A stretch of DNA of 64,000 nt from Chitinophagaceae bacterium (GTDB lineage: Bacteria > Bacteroidota > Bacteroidia > Chitinophagales > Chitinophagaceae). The DNA lies in NCBI GenBank assembly GCA_022843585.1, contig JALHNJ010000001.1, positions 124,001 to 188,000 of the forward strand, written 5' to 3'. The first letter of the stretch is position 1; every line of letters begins with the position of its first letter. Both the position numbers and the translations under genes were made by a program. Under the pieces are notes generated by a model, which saw nothing but the letters and a program-made list of their open reading frames with translations, did no database searches and had not been told where the DNA came from. Positions 24,540 to 33,618 of this stretch are shown in pieces.

Positions 24540-26912
24540 ATGATTGATTATTTGCAGGGGTTAAACGACCGTCAAAGGGAAGCAGTTTTACATAAAGATG
24601 GTCCGATAATGATCGTGGCCGGAGCCGGAAGTGGAAAAACCAAAGTCCTTACCACAAGAGTTATTCATTTGATGTCGGCGCACAAAGTTGATGCGTTCAA
24701 TATATTGGCATTGACGTTTACAAACAAGGCCGCCAAAGAAATGAAGGAAAGGGTTGAGAAGATCTTAGGCAATGGCGAAGCCCGCAATTTATACATCGGT
24801 ACATTCCATTCTGTATTTGCAAGAATACTCCGCTTTGAGGCAGATAGAATTGGCTACCCAAAGAGTTTTACCATTTATGATACGGATGATGCAAAAAGTG
24901 TGGTGAAGACCGTCATCAACGAAATGGATTTAGATGATAAGCATTACAAACCCAATATAGTTTACAATAGAATTTCGGCAGCTAAAAATGCATTAGTAGG
25001 TCCGGCAGAATACAAAAATGATTATGGCTTGCAACAGGAAGATATGCGGAGCAATCGTCCTGCAATCGGGCAAATCTATGAAGCCTATGCAAAACGTTGT
25101 TTCAAAAACGGGGCAATGGATTTCGATGATCTATTGCTGAAATTTTATGAGTTGCTTAAAAATGTACCTGAGGCATTGTCCAAGTATCAACACAAGTTCA
25201 AATACATATTAATTGATGAGTACCAGGATACCAACCCTTCTCAATATGAAATAATAAAATTACTCGGAGCTATGCATGAAAATGTATGTGTAGTAGGAGA
25301 TGATGCGCAGAGCATTTATAGCTTCCGTGGTGCTACCATTGAAAATATTTTACAGTTTCAGCGGGATTATGACGAAGTGAAAGTGGTGAAGCTGGAGCAG
25401 AATTATCGCAGTACAAAAAATATCATCAACGTTGCCAACGAAATAATCAAGAACAACAAAGGCCAGATTGAAAAAGTATTGTTTACTGACAATAGCGAAG
25501 GAGAAAAGATAAAGCTGGTGCGAACGATGACGGATAATGACGAGGGTAAATTTGTAGCTGATAGTATTCAGGAACAAAAACTCCGCAATCATTACAGCAA
25601 TAAGGATTTTGCAATATTATATCGCACCAATGCACAAAGCCGTGCCTTTGAAGAAGCACTGCGCAGAATGGGACTTGCGTATACCATATATGGTGGTCAA
25701 AGTTTTTATCAGCGAAAAGAAATAAAAGATATTGTTGCCTATCTCCGCATCATTGTAAATCCACAAGATGAGGAAGCGTTGAAGCGGATCATCAATTACC
25801 CGGCAAGAGGAATTGGAAAAACCACCATTGATAAATTGGTATTATCTGCCAATGAAAATAATATCAGCATGTGGCAGGTGCTGGAGAAAGCGAACGAATT
25901 TGGTTTCCGTGCCGGAACTTTTACAGCGTTACAGGATTTTGTAACAATGATAAAAAGTTTTGCCAGCATGCTAACTAAGCAAAATGCTTATGAAGTAGCG
26001 GTGCATGTAGGCAAGCAAACAAGTTTAGTAAAAGAATTATTCAACGATAAAAGTACAGAAGGGGTAGCCAGGTATGAGAATATTCAGGAATTGCTTAACT
26101 CCATAAAAGAATGGACGGAAAGCCCCGACAATGAAGATGGCGAGTTAGTAGATAAAAGTCTCGCCTCTTATTTGCAACAAATTACATTGCTAACCGACGC
26201 AGATGATAAAGACCCTGATGCTGATACCATAAAATTAATGACAATACATGCGGCAAAAGGATTGGAGTTTAGCTGTGTTTTTGCAGCAGGATTGGAAGAA
26301 ATGCTTTTTCCTAATGCAATGGCCATTAATACCAGGGAAGAGTTGGAAGAAGAACGCCGTTTGTTTTATGTAGTAATAACAAGGGCCAAGCAGCGTCTCT
26401 GGATCAGTTATGCTAATACCCGTTATCGGTTTGGTCAATTGGTACAAAATGAACCCAGCCGTTTTATAGAGGAAGTTCCGGAGCAATTTATGGACAGAAG
26501 TTTTGCAGGTGGCGGTGCAAAGAACCAGATCGGTGGCAGCAACTGGGGCAAACAATCTGCATTTGACAGAATGCGGTCCAAGAATGTAGATGATGGAGAA
26601 TCGGGAACGGTAACCAAGCAATCCGGTACCTATTATAATTCGGGTCCGGCCGCAGCTAAATCAGCCCCTTCTTACTTACCACCGAAAGGAGTGCCGGCAA
26701 AAGTAAAAGAGCATGTGCCTTCTGCTGACTTTATTGCCAGCGATACTTCCGGATTAAAAGAAGGCCAAAAAGTAGAGCACCAGAAATTTGGTTTTGGCGA
26801 AGTATTAAAAATGGAGGGTGCGGCACATAATCCTATTGCCACCGTTAAGTTTGAGCATAATGGCGAGAAGAAGATTATGCTGAACTATGCAAAGCTGCGA
26901 ATATTGGAGTAG
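24540..26912 (+). CDS. pcrA: ATP-dependent DNA helicase PcrA/UvrD (superfamily 1)
   Basis: The 790-residue protein carries all SF1A motifs: GLNDRQREAV, Walker A in AGAGSGKTKVL (about residue 30), TFTNKAAKEM, Walker B as YILIDEYQDTN (about 220-231), GDDAQSIYSFRGA, LEQNYRST, MTIHAAKGLEF (about 565) and VVITRAKQRLW. The C-terminus has a Tudor-like region (GQKVEHQKFGFGEVLKMEG) typical of PcrA, which binds RNA polymerase. It unwinds 3'-5' in nucleotide excision and mismatch repair and removes RecA from DNA. The length fits PcrA/UvrD better than Rep. Confidence 0.95.
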   Translation: MIDYLQGLNDRQREAVLHKDGPIMIVAGAGSGKTKVLTTRVIHLMSAHKVDAFNILALTFTNKAAKEMKERVEKILGNGEARNLYIGTFHSVFARILRFEADRIGYPKSFTIYDTDDAKSVVKTVINEMDLDDKHYKPNIVYNRISAAKNALVGPAEYKNDYGLQQEDMRSNRPAIGQIYEAYAKRCFKNGAMDFDDLLLKFYELLKNVPEALSKYQHKFKYILIDEYQDTNPSQYEIIKLLGAMHENVCVVGDDAQSIYSFRGATIENILQFQRDYDEVKVVKLEQNYRSTKNIINVANEIIKNNKGQIEKVLFTDNSEGEKIKLVRTMTDNDEGKFVADSIQEQKLRNHYSNKDFAILYRTNAQSRAFEEALRRMGLAYTIYGGQSFYQRKEIKDIVAYLRIIVNPQDEEALKRIINYPARGIGKTTIDKLVLSANENNISMWQVLEKANEFGFRAGTFTALQDFVTMIKSFASMLTKQNAYEVAVHVGKQTSLVKELFNDKSTEGVARYENIQELLNSIKEWTESPDNEDGELVDKSLASYLQQITLLTDADDKDPDADTIKLMTIHAAKGLEFSCVFAAGLEEMLFPNAMAINTREELEEERRLFYVVITRAKQRLWISYANTRYRFGQLVQNEPSRFIEEVPEQFMDRSFAGGGAKNQIGGSNWGKQSAFDRMRSKNVDDGESGTVTKQSGTYYNSGPAAAKSAPSYLPPKGVPAKVKEHVPSADFIASDTSGLKEGQKVEHQKFGFGEVLKMEGAAHNPIATVKFEHNGEKKIMLNYAKLRILE

Positions 26913-27023
26913 TTGCTTTTCTTGCAACAGAATCCAAGTATAATTATATTTTATTTGATAAGGACAGTCCCGAACTTTTCTTACCTTATGGTATATTTTT
27001 AAGCATTACCACCAGCATCTGCT

Positions 27024-28838
27024 TTGATTAATCTTTTTCAACCTCCATCTTTTCAAAGGCAATTAATACTATTTGCAATAGTATTAATTAGCCTTACAAC
27101 CTATGGACAACAGTCTGTAGAGGAAAAATTCAGGCAACAAATAGCTACCGCAAAATCTGATTCCGAAAGAATTATTAGTCTCGGACGATTTTCAAAGTAT
27201 CAGTATGCTATTAAGAACTTTGTAGCGGGAGATAGTCTGATCGAAAAGCAGATCATGCTGGCCGAATCAACCCTAAAACAGAACCTTGTGTTGATGGTGT
27301 ATTTTGGCAATGCTGGTTATTTATCTACCGGTACGGCTACAAAAGAAAGAGCAAAAAATACAGAGGAGTATATAAGAAGAGCCCTGGAATATGCAAAAGC
27401 CAACGATTTTGCCGATTACACTGCCCTGGCATATTCAAATCTTGCGACATTAAATAATTCCAACGGCTTATTCAATGAAGCATTCAAAAATGCAAACCTG
27501 GCGTTTACCACTGCATTAAATACCAATAATGATTCTGCAAAAGTGGTCACAGCTATTCAATTAGGAAATATTTACCAGCAACGTTCAGATGTTTTAATGG
27601 CTTTTAAGACTTTCATGAATGCGCAAAATATTGCCATTCTGGAAGGAGGTGAAACATTGTTACCCTTGGTATATCATGCTATAGCGGGGCTTTATAAGAA
27701 ATTAGGAAAAGAAGAAACAGCGAAGCGATACATTCATCAGAGCCTGGCCATTAATAAAAAGAATGCTAATATAGAAGGGCAGGTTAATGATAATATTTTC
27801 CTGGCTAAGCTGAATAATTATCTCGCTGGAAAAGAATATTTACAACAAGCGGTATTGTTAGCAGATTCAGTACAAAATGTTCCATTGAAAATTGAAGGAG
27901 AACGAATCTTATTTTATCACATGCTTTTTCAGGAAAAACCTTCTTTCATGCTTGCATACCTGGATAAAAATCATGAATTAAGAAATGTTTTCATTAATTC
28001 CGGCCCGGGTTATATAAACTGGATATTGGCAGAAATAAATCTTTATGGCGGGCTACCTGACAGCGCATTATTTTATTTTAATAAGGCAGAACCATATTTT
28101 AAATCGGGATATGATCCGCAGACCCGAAAGAATTTTTTGAATGAATATGCTTATTGCTACACTCTTTTAAATAAGACGGCAGAAGCTATTGCTTATTATC
28201 AGCAGTCGTATGAGCTCAGCAAAACTGTTTCAGATTTAGCAGGACAGAAAAACAATACAAGTGAATTAAAAAAACTATATCAGCAACAAGGCGATTTTGA
28301 ACAAGCATTTACCTACAGCCTTTTATACGACCATTTAAAAGATACTGTTGAATTGCTTGGAAAGGAAAAAGACCTGGCGTTACTGGAAATAGAAAATGAA
28401 GCTAAACTTCAACAACGGGAGATTGATATAAAGCAAGAAAAGCAACAGCGGCAATATAACCTTCAATACATGCTCATTACTATTGTTGTGGCTACTGCTT
28501 TTTTGCTGATGATAATGATCGGTATGTTTAAAGTGTCCACTACTATAATCCGGTTAATGGGCTTTTTGTCACTCCTCTTTTTCTTTGAGTTCATTATACT
28601 TTTACTGGATACCTGGATTCATCATTTGACACATGGAGAGCCCTGGAAAATTTGGTTGATAAAGATCGGGATAATCTCTCTCTTACTTCCCTTACATCAT
28701 TTTCTGGAGCATAAGCTGATTCATTATCTCTTATCAAGGCATCTTATTACTGTACGTAGCCGCTTCTCAATCTCAAAGCTTTTCAAGAAGAAAAAGAAAG
28801 TTCTTCCGCCACAGGATGCAACGGAAGAACAAGCATAA
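27024..28838 (+). CDS. TPR protein with C-terminal membrane domain
   Basis: The 604-residue protein begins with a signal-peptide-like segment (RQLILFAIVLISLTTYGQQ), which supports the TTG start at 27024, since the next ATG would remove it. Several TPR-like helix pairs follow (about residues 75-420: EYIRRALEYAKANDFADYTALAYSNLAT, GNIYQQRSDVLMAFKTF, AYCYTLLNKTAEAIAYYQQSY). A basic coiled coil (about 450-475) leads into four membrane helices (about 480-570) and a Lys-rich tail. The layout is that of Bacteroidota sensor proteins with periplasmic TPRs, but no kinase or DNA-binding domain is present; the output is unknown. Confidence 0.75.
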   Translation: MINLFQPPSFQRQLILFAIVLISLTTYGQQSVEEKFRQQIATAKSDSERIISLGRFSKYQYAIKNFVAGDSLIEKQIMLAESTLKQNLVLMVYFGNAGYLSTGTATKERAKNTEEYIRRALEYAKANDFADYTALAYSNLATLNNSNGLFNEAFKNANLAFTTALNTNNDSAKVVTAIQLGNIYQQRSDVLMAFKTFMNAQNIAILEGGETLLPLVYHAIAGLYKKLGKEETAKRYIHQSLAINKKNANIEGQVNDNIFLAKLNNYLAGKEYLQQAVLLADSVQNVPLKIEGERILFYHMLFQEKPSFMLAYLDKNHELRNVFINSGPGYINWILAEINLYGGLPDSALFYFNKAEPYFKSGYDPQTRKNFLNEYAYCYTLLNKTAEAIAYYQQSYELSKTVSDLAGQKNNTSELKKLYQQQGDFEQAFTYSLLYDHLKDTVELLGKEKDLALLEIENEAKLQQREIDIKQEKQQRQYNLQYMLITIVVATAFLLMIMIGMFKVSTTIIRLMGFLSLLFFFEFIILLLDTWIHHLTHGEPWKIWLIKIGIISLLLPLHHFLEHKLIHYLLSRHLITVRSRFSISKLFKKKKKVLPPQDATEEQA

Positions 28839-28843
28839 AAATT

Positions 28844-29428
28844 TTAATCAAGTTCAGAATCGCAAGAGCCCGGGGGCGGACAAATAGTACCCAAACTAAA
28901 ATACAAAGCATCTCCCGTTGCAGGAAAATCGCTGTAACCGGCATCAAGTTGTATTAAGCCGGCTGCCAATAAACTCATCATTAAGGGGTGGCCTGCTAAA
29001 TTCGATTTAGCACTGGTAGCACCGGCAAAAACATGCCGCGGAACTTTGAAAACCAAAATTTGGCTGCCTTTTAATTGCTCATCTGTTGCGGTTGATTCAG
29101 GATGGCTTTTACGATAACGAACGATATCGCTCTGCCGGAGTGATACGATCATCACAGCAATTTCGGTAATGTTTTTAGCTGCGCAGGCATCTAAAATTGA
29201 TTTTAATTTATCTACGGGTAAGGCAATTCGTTCCGTAGCATTTTTTTGTCCGCTGCCTTTTATCATGTTCAAATATGTGCTTTTAGCACCAACGGCATCA
29301 TTTTTTGAAACGGTGTCTTTGCTCCAGTCAATCCCTTTGGGGCTTTGTGCTCGAACAACGAAAGAAAAAAGAAGAAGGAAGAAAAAAATACTAACAGGCT
29401 TTATGCCTGCAAACAGTGGCTGTCTCAT
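28844..29428 (-). CDS. Secreted hypothetical protein
   Basis: The 194-residue protein (from the internal ATG; the track start at 29464 adds 12 residues) has a basic n-region and a hydrophobic core (VSIFFFLLLFSFVVRAQ), that is, a signal peptide. The mature part includes ERIALPVDKLKSILDACAAKNITEIAVMIVSLRQSDIVRYR and ends with ICPPPGSCDSELD. No family is recognised; the middle suggests an alpha/beta fold. It is convergent with the TPR gene, with 5 bp between stops. Confidence 0.6.
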   Translation of the reverse strand: MRQPLFAGIKPVSIFFFLLLFSFVVRAQSPKGIDWSKDTVSKNDAVGAKSTYLNMIKGSGQKNATERIALPVDKLKSILDACAAKNITEIAVMIVSLRQSDIVRYRKSHPESTATDEQLKGSQILVFKVPRHVFAGATSAKSNLAGHPLMMSLLAAGLIQLDAGYSDFPATGDALYFSLGTICPPPGSCDSELD

Positions 29429-29857
29429 AATAAATAGTGTTTGGTTAAAACGGTGGATTAACAATATAATATTTATTTACATTAATTACAAAAAAATTTA
29501 GTAAGCTAGCATCTTACTGTCAAAAGAAGCAGCAAATTATTTCTATCATTATATAGGAGTCTGAAAATCTTGAAAATCATTAATTAAGAATCTCATTAAA
29601 CTCTCATCAAAAAAAAATCTGCAAGTTTTTCCACATTCATTAAACCTGCTGGTATAGTGTTTGTCTATTCTTCACAGTTATAGCATTGCGGATAGTTTAT
29701 CCGGCCATAATCGTTTAACCACCACAAAAGATTCTGTCTATTATTTATAATAACAGATTCTTCTATTTTACCAAATAATAGAAAAGCAACATTGTATGTA
29801 GCAGGGTTATGTCCTGTTCATAATAAATATTTATTTCTAAAACAAAAACAATTAGCT
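29429..29857. other. About 430-bp AT-rich intergenic region
   Basis: No gene is seen. An imperfect inverted repeat (gattctgt-c-tatta-ttta-taata-acagattc, 29730-29760) lies about 100 bp upstream of the next start. No TAnnTTTG element close to that start was found. Confidence 0.45.
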
Positions 29858-30493
29858 ATGAAGACGATTCAAAAAACTTTTGCCATTGTAGTGGCAACAT
29901 TAACGACCACAATTACTTTTGGACAGCCAGGTCTTGGAGTAACATCAACTACACAGGCAGCAACAAAAGCTACCGTTAATACGATGGCTGTAACGCAAGC
30001 AACAAATGCAGTAACCACTGCAACAAAAGCTACAGTAAATACAACTGTAACAAAAGTAGCTGACATTAAAGCCGCTACTGGCGTAGCAGTAAAAACTTCC
30101 AGACAAAATGCTGTAAGTACAGTAAACAATGTAAAGAGTGATGTGAAAAACAAGGCCCATGTAAATGCTGGTGTAGGTGTACAAACGAGTAACAATACGC
30201 AGGCAGCAACAGGTGCTACACAAGCAAATTCTTCAACAAATGCGAATGCAGATGTTGCAGTAGATATAAGTGCCGCTAAAGTGATTGAGAAAGCAGAAGC
30301 AACTTCAGCAAAAGTTACTACGGCTGCAGAAAACAAAGTAGCATCAACAGTAGAAAAAACAAAATCTGTAAAAACGAAAGCCGTAACAGAAGTAAAATCA
30401 ACTGCAGAGGTGGCAAAGCAAACTGCTTCTTCCGCTAAAACAGTTGAAGCAGATGTAAAAGCGGAAACAAAAACAACTGTTACAAAGCAGTAA
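29858..30493 (+). CDS. Low-complexity Ala/Thr/Lys/Val-rich secreted protein
   Basis: The 211-residue product has a signal peptide (TIQKTFAIVVATLTTTITFGQ) and a mature part composed almost entirely of A, T, V, K, N and S, with loosely repeated phrases (ATKATVNTMAV, ATKATVNTTVTK, KTKAVTEVKSTAEVAKQ). No family is recognised. The composition suggests an extended or helical, positively charged surface or matrix protein, but that is inference. The track's start at 29792 adds 22 residues before the signal peptide and is rejected. The opposite strand is open for 214 codons because of the biased composition. It ends before a terminator. Confidence 0.7.
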   Translation: MKTIQKTFAIVVATLTTTITFGQPGLGVTSTTQAATKATVNTMAVTQATNAVTTATKATVNTTVTKVADIKAATGVAVKTSRQNAVSTVNNVKSDVKNKAHVNAGVGVQTSNNTQAATGATQANSSTNANADVAVDISAAKVIEKAEATSAKVTTAAENKVASTVEKTKSVKTKAVTEVKSTAEVAKQTASSAKTVEADVKAETKTTVTKQ

Positions 30494-30518
30494 AATAATC
30501 CGTAGACTTCCATATACA

Positions 30519-30568
30519 GGGCTGCCTGATGCTACAACAGTAACATTTATAAATGGCAGCCCTTTTTT
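30519..30568 (+). terminator. Intrinsic terminator with long loop
   Basis: The arms gggctgcc and ggcagccc enclose a 28-nt loop and are followed by tttttt. It covers the ATG of the track ORF at 30553, which supports the later start at 30583 for the next gene. Confidence 0.7.
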
Positions 30569-30582
30569 CTAAAACCAAGTTT

Positions 30583-31422
30583 ATGAAAACGGAAAAAATA
30601 TTACCGAACTTTCTTTTAGTATTTTTTTCAATAGCTGCAATTGCACAAACAGATACAATACCTTTAAAAGACAAGCCTCAGTTTAAATTAGGTTTATATT
30701 ATAATAGCAAGCTGAACTATTACGGTCGAACTGATAGTCTTCAAAGCAGCGGCTTTTTTCCAGTTACAGAGTTTTGGGTAAATAAAAACATTTATATTAC
30801 TGCATCCCCGGTTTTTATATCCAACACAGCAGCCAGCTTAGAATATGCAGGCTCTGTGGCAACCGCAGGGTTTCGTTTTGAAAAGGAAAAAAAATCGATT
30901 AGTAATATTTACCTTGTAAAGCCGCTTTACAAAGACAATAGTCAGTTAGTGCAATCGGTATTGAAAGCACAAGCTATAGCAACTCACTCCTTTCAAAATA
31001 AAATCCTAAATATTACAATTGGCGGAGACATAAAACTGAGTGACCAGCTTGATTATGGTGCTACGGCAGGTCTTGATCATATTCTTCGTTTTGAATTACC
31101 TGGTCAAGCGGTATTGGTATTGAACCCATCCGCTTATATAAATGCAGGTACACAGCAGTTTACTAAAACATCGTACAAGCAAAGCGGCTTTTTATTCTTT
31201 CCGGGAGCACAGCAGGAAATAACAGAAGAAGTAAATAAGTTTAATATTCTTTCTTACGAATTTTCGATGCCGGTTGTTTTTGCCAAAGGGAAAATGTTGC
31301 TGATTGCCAATCCGGCGTATGTATTACCGCAAAATCTAATTACTATCTCCAATAGACCCGATCTTTCGGAGAGAGGCGAAAATATGTTCTATATCACAGT
31401 AGGCGCAAAAATGAATTTTTAA
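30583..31422 (+). CDS. Secreted protein, probable outer-membrane beta-barrel
   Basis: The 279-residue protein has a signal peptide (LPNFLLVFFSIAAIAQ) and strands with alternating hydrophobic residues (FKLGLYYNSKLNYYGR, FWVNKNIYITASPVFI, ILNITIGGDIKLS) and a terminal aromatic strand (MFYITVGAKMNF) ending in F, as is usual for outer-membrane barrels. No named family is recognised. The start at 30583 is chosen because the earlier ATG lies in the terminator stem. It may share a theme with the preceding secreted protein, but no functional link is visible. Confidence 0.65.
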   Translation: MKTEKILPNFLLVFFSIAAIAQTDTIPLKDKPQFKLGLYYNSKLNYYGRTDSLQSSGFFPVTEFWVNKNIYITASPVFISNTAASLEYAGSVATAGFRFEKEKKSISNIYLVKPLYKDNSQLVQSVLKAQAIATHSFQNKILNITIGGDIKLSDQLDYGATAGLDHILRFELPGQAVLVLNPSAYINAGTQQFTKTSYKQSGFLFFPGAQQEITEEVNKFNILSYEFSMPVVFAKGKMLLIANPAYVLPQNLITISNRPDLSERGENMFYITVGAKMNF

Positions 31423-31471
31423 TTTGCGGGTATTCACTCATGAATTAACAAATTGCTTGAGGGCTGGTAAT

Positions 31472-31479
31472 TATATTTG
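31472..31479 (+). promoter_or_regulatory. -7 promoter element TATATTTG, with a possible -33 TTG
   Basis: An exact TAnnTTTG match 30 bp upstream of ATG 31510, with a TTG at 31453-31455 at a suitable distance. It overlaps the track's TTG start at 31477, arguing against that start. Confidence 0.55.
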
Positions 31480-31509
31480 TTTTACAGATATTTTATCAGT
31501 AGCCAAATC

Positions 31510-32286
31510 ATGCCATCCGCCAAGACAAAAAAGCAGATCCGAAGCATCATCTTCGCTGTACTATTGTTTACAATAGTGGCTACTGGTGTGTGGATGATCT
31601 ATCAATCACTTACTTACCGAAGGACAAAGTTTACCCGCTACCCGGAATTTGGTATCGTTATTCCCGAAAACTATTCCATTCATGGTATTGATGTTTCAAA
31701 ATATCAATCAAGCATTGTATGGGAGGAAGTAAAAGCGATGAAAGTAAAAGAAGTGCAACTGGGGTTTGCATTTATAAAAGCAACTGAAGGTATTGGCAAT
31801 ACCGACCCGCAATTTAAACGCAATTGGAAAAAGTCAAAAGATAATGGGGTAGTTCGTGGCGCCTATCATTTTTTTATTGCTTCTAAAGATGGGCGATTAC
31901 AAGCTGAGAATTTTATTAATCGGGTTAATTTAGAAACAGGCGATTTCCCACCGGTGCTGGATATAGAGCAATTGAATGGCACAACTGCAGCACAATTAAG
32001 AAAGGAGGCTAAAGAGTGGCTTGAAATAGTAGAAAATTATTATGGGGTAAAACCAATCATCTATACCAATGTTGATTTCTATAAACGAAATCTTGGTGCT
32101 GAGTTCGATAGTTATCCTTTATGGGTGGCGCATTATTACCAGTTACAACAACCCCGTATTGACAGGGGCTGGGTTTTCTGGCAGCATAGCGATATAGGGC
32201 TTGTAAACGGAATCAACGGTAAAGTTGATTTTAATGTTTTTAATGGCGATTCTACAGCGTTCAGAAACTTACTAATCCAACAGTAA
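31510..32286 (+). CDS. Glycoside hydrolase family 25 lysozyme, membrane-anchored
   Basis: The 258-residue protein has one N-terminal membrane anchor (IIFAVLLFTIVATGVWMIY, about residues 12-30) and a GH25 TIM-barrel-like domain (about 60-255). The motifs are HGIDVSKYQ with the first Asp, FAFIKATEG, GAYHFF, PPVLDIEQLNG with the catalytic Asp-x-Glu, YTNVDFY, and WVAHYY with WQHS. The enzyme should cleave the beta-1,4 bond between MurNAc and GlcNAc. The anchor places it in the periplasm, consistent with wall remodelling rather than secretion. It is not next to phage lysis genes. Confidence 0.92.
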   Translation: MPSAKTKKQIRSIIFAVLLFTIVATGVWMIYQSLTYRRTKFTRYPEFGIVIPENYSIHGIDVSKYQSSIVWEEVKAMKVKEVQLGFAFIKATEGIGNTDPQFKRNWKKSKDNGVVRGAYHFFIASKDGRLQAENFINRVNLETGDFPPVLDIEQLNGTTAAQLRKEAKEWLEIVENYYGVKPIIYTNVDFYKRNLGAEFDSYPLWVAHYYQLQQPRIDRGWVFWQHSDIGLVNGINGKVDFNVFNGDSTAFRNLLIQQ

Positions 32287-32396
32287 AACTATTTTACAAA
32301 TATTAGAACAACAGCTTTAGAAAATTGTTTTGAAACACAGGTCATTCAAATAATTGTATTTTACTTTCTTGTAACTTGTTTAAACAAATCAATTTC

Positions 32397-32621
32397 ATGG
32401 AGCAAGGCTGGGATCCGGATGTAAAAAAATTTCTGCTGAAGGTATTGAACTCAATTAGCCTGGTATTACTTTGGATGCTGGTATGCGCCACTCTTGGTAT
32501 TTATTATAAATTAGGGCACACATCAGGGAATCCAATTTTATACCCCATCATTTTTTATGCTTTCATGACCCTTACATTGTTCTTCATTATACGGCATCTT
32601 ATCAAATTATGGAACAAATAA
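32397..32621 (+). CDS. Small two-helix membrane protein
   Basis: The 74-residue product (ATG 32397; the track TTG adds 7 residues) has two membrane helices, about residues 15-35 (LNSISLVLLWMLVCATLGIYY) and 45-65 (PIIFYAFMTLTLFFIIRHL), with an acidic N-terminus and a basic C-terminus. No function is recognised. It lies between the lysozyme and the VanZ-like gene on the same strand. Confidence 0.65.
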   Translation: MEQGWDPDVKKFLLKVLNSISLVLLWMLVCATLGIYYKLGHTSGNPILYPIIFYAFMTLTLFFIIRHLIKLWNK

Positions 32622-32705
32622 CAGGGTAAGCCATCCAAAAATACCCGCCGCCCCGTACAATTATATTAGATAAAGTAGGTATTTTAGAAACTAAAAAATT
32701 TGCCG

Positions 32706-33128
32706 ATGGAGTTGAAGCAACTTAGCAAGTGGGTGGTTATTACCGGAACTTTAATAATCTGGACTATTAAACTCGTCATTCGTCCTATGCAGCCGGGTGG
32801 AGGAGCAACCCAATATTTTTTAAATGTTGCACCTAATCTGCTGGGTTCCTTTTTAATTCCTTTTGGTGCTTGCTGGTTTTTTAGTGGCCGTAATTTTTTA
32901 GTGGCCCGGATTTTTAAATTGGAATGTCAGTACGATTTACGCCTGGTATGTTTGATGGGCTTTGGAATGTTAGTGGTGAATGAATACCTGCAACTCATCC
33001 CCTATTTTGGAAGAACATTTGATTATAACGATATTCTCTTTTCGTCTATTGGTTTAGTGATTTCTTGTATGGTGTTTGGAAAAATTCAGGCCCGAACGAA
33101 AGAAAATCCCGAACCCAGGCATATTTAA
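32706..33128 (+). CDS. VanZ-like membrane protein
   Basis: The 140-residue protein (ATG 32706) has four hydrophobic segments. The C-terminal part NEYLQLIPYFGRTFDYNDILFSSIGLVIS matches the VanZ pattern E..Q....R.FD..D...N.IG. VanZ-like proteins are small membrane proteins; the prototype lowers teicoplanin sensitivity by an unknown mechanism. Its stop overlaps the convergent DUF4440 gene by 4 bp. Confidence 0.65.
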   Translation: MELKQLSKWVVITGTLIIWTIKLVIRPMQPGGGATQYFLNVAPNLLGSFLIPFGACWFFSGRNFLVARIFKLECQYDLRLVCLMGFGMLVVNEYLQLIPYFGRTFDYNDILFSSIGLVISCMVFGKIQARTKENPEPRHI

Positions 33129-33550
33129 CTACTGTGGTCTGCAATAACCACCCATTTACCATTTATTTTTTTAAATAGCAAAGTATAGTGGCCGCTAACG
33201 TCGCCGATGCTGCGTTTTAAGTACCACTTGCCTACTACATGATAATATTTTCCTGATAGTCTTTTTACTGTAATGATATTGAAAGCAAGCCTTCCCATAG
33301 CAGTAGTATCGGGGTAGCCTTTTTTATAATTGTTCAGTGTGTTTGTATAACCATAAGTAATACCGCTTTTACCTATGAACATCAGCGAGTCATTTTCCCA
33401 ATAGCCGATCATAAAATTTTGAAGATCGCCTTTATTCCAGGATTCCGTTTGTGTATCCAGTATTTTGCGTATGGCTTTTTCATTTTTTGATTGTCCAATT
33501 GATTGAAATGTCAACAGCATTAATAATGTAGCAACGAGTATTCGCATCAC
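33125..33550 (-). CDS. Secreted NTF2-like (DUF4440/SnoaL) protein
   Basis: The 141-residue protein has a signal peptide (RILVATLLMLLTFQSIGQ) and an NTF2-like cone fold: AIRKILDTQTESWNKGDLQNFMIGYWENDSLMFIG (about residues 26-60), then KRLSGKYYHVVGKWYLKR and GHYTLLFKKINGKWVVIADHSS at the end. This is the DUF4440 pattern. The function is not known; such proteins bind small ligands or act as isomerase-like enzymes. The start may be the first ATG (33550) or the next (33547). Confidence 0.82.
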   Translation of the reverse strand: MMRILVATLLMLLTFQSIGQSKNEKAIRKILDTQTESWNKGDLQNFMIGYWENDSLMFIGKSGITYGYTNTLNNYKKGYPDTTAMGRLAFNIITVKRLSGKYYHVVGKWYLKRSIGDVSGHYTLLFKKINGKWVVIADHSS

Positions 33551-33599
33551 TTAAAAATTTTAATGAAAGTAATTAATACCATTGATAATACATTTTGTT

Positions 33600-33618
33600 G
33601 CCCAACTAATTACTACTA
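33600..33618. repeat. 19-bp dispersed repeat, copy 2
   Basis: Exact match of gcccaactaattactacta to 21439-21457. The surrounding gap (33551-33835) has no convincing gene. The 60-codon minus-strand ORF at 33560-33742 crosses the repeat and is not supported. Confidence 0.65.

Noticed and set aside
29869-30513. 214-codon minus-strand ORF
   Set aside because: Antisense shadow of the Ala/Thr/Lys-rich secreted protein; its own peptide is an odd F/V/A/T composition with no start context.
31510-32286. GH25 lysozyme as a phage endolysin
   Set aside because: It has a membrane anchor and no phage genes nearby, so a host wall-remodelling role is more likely.
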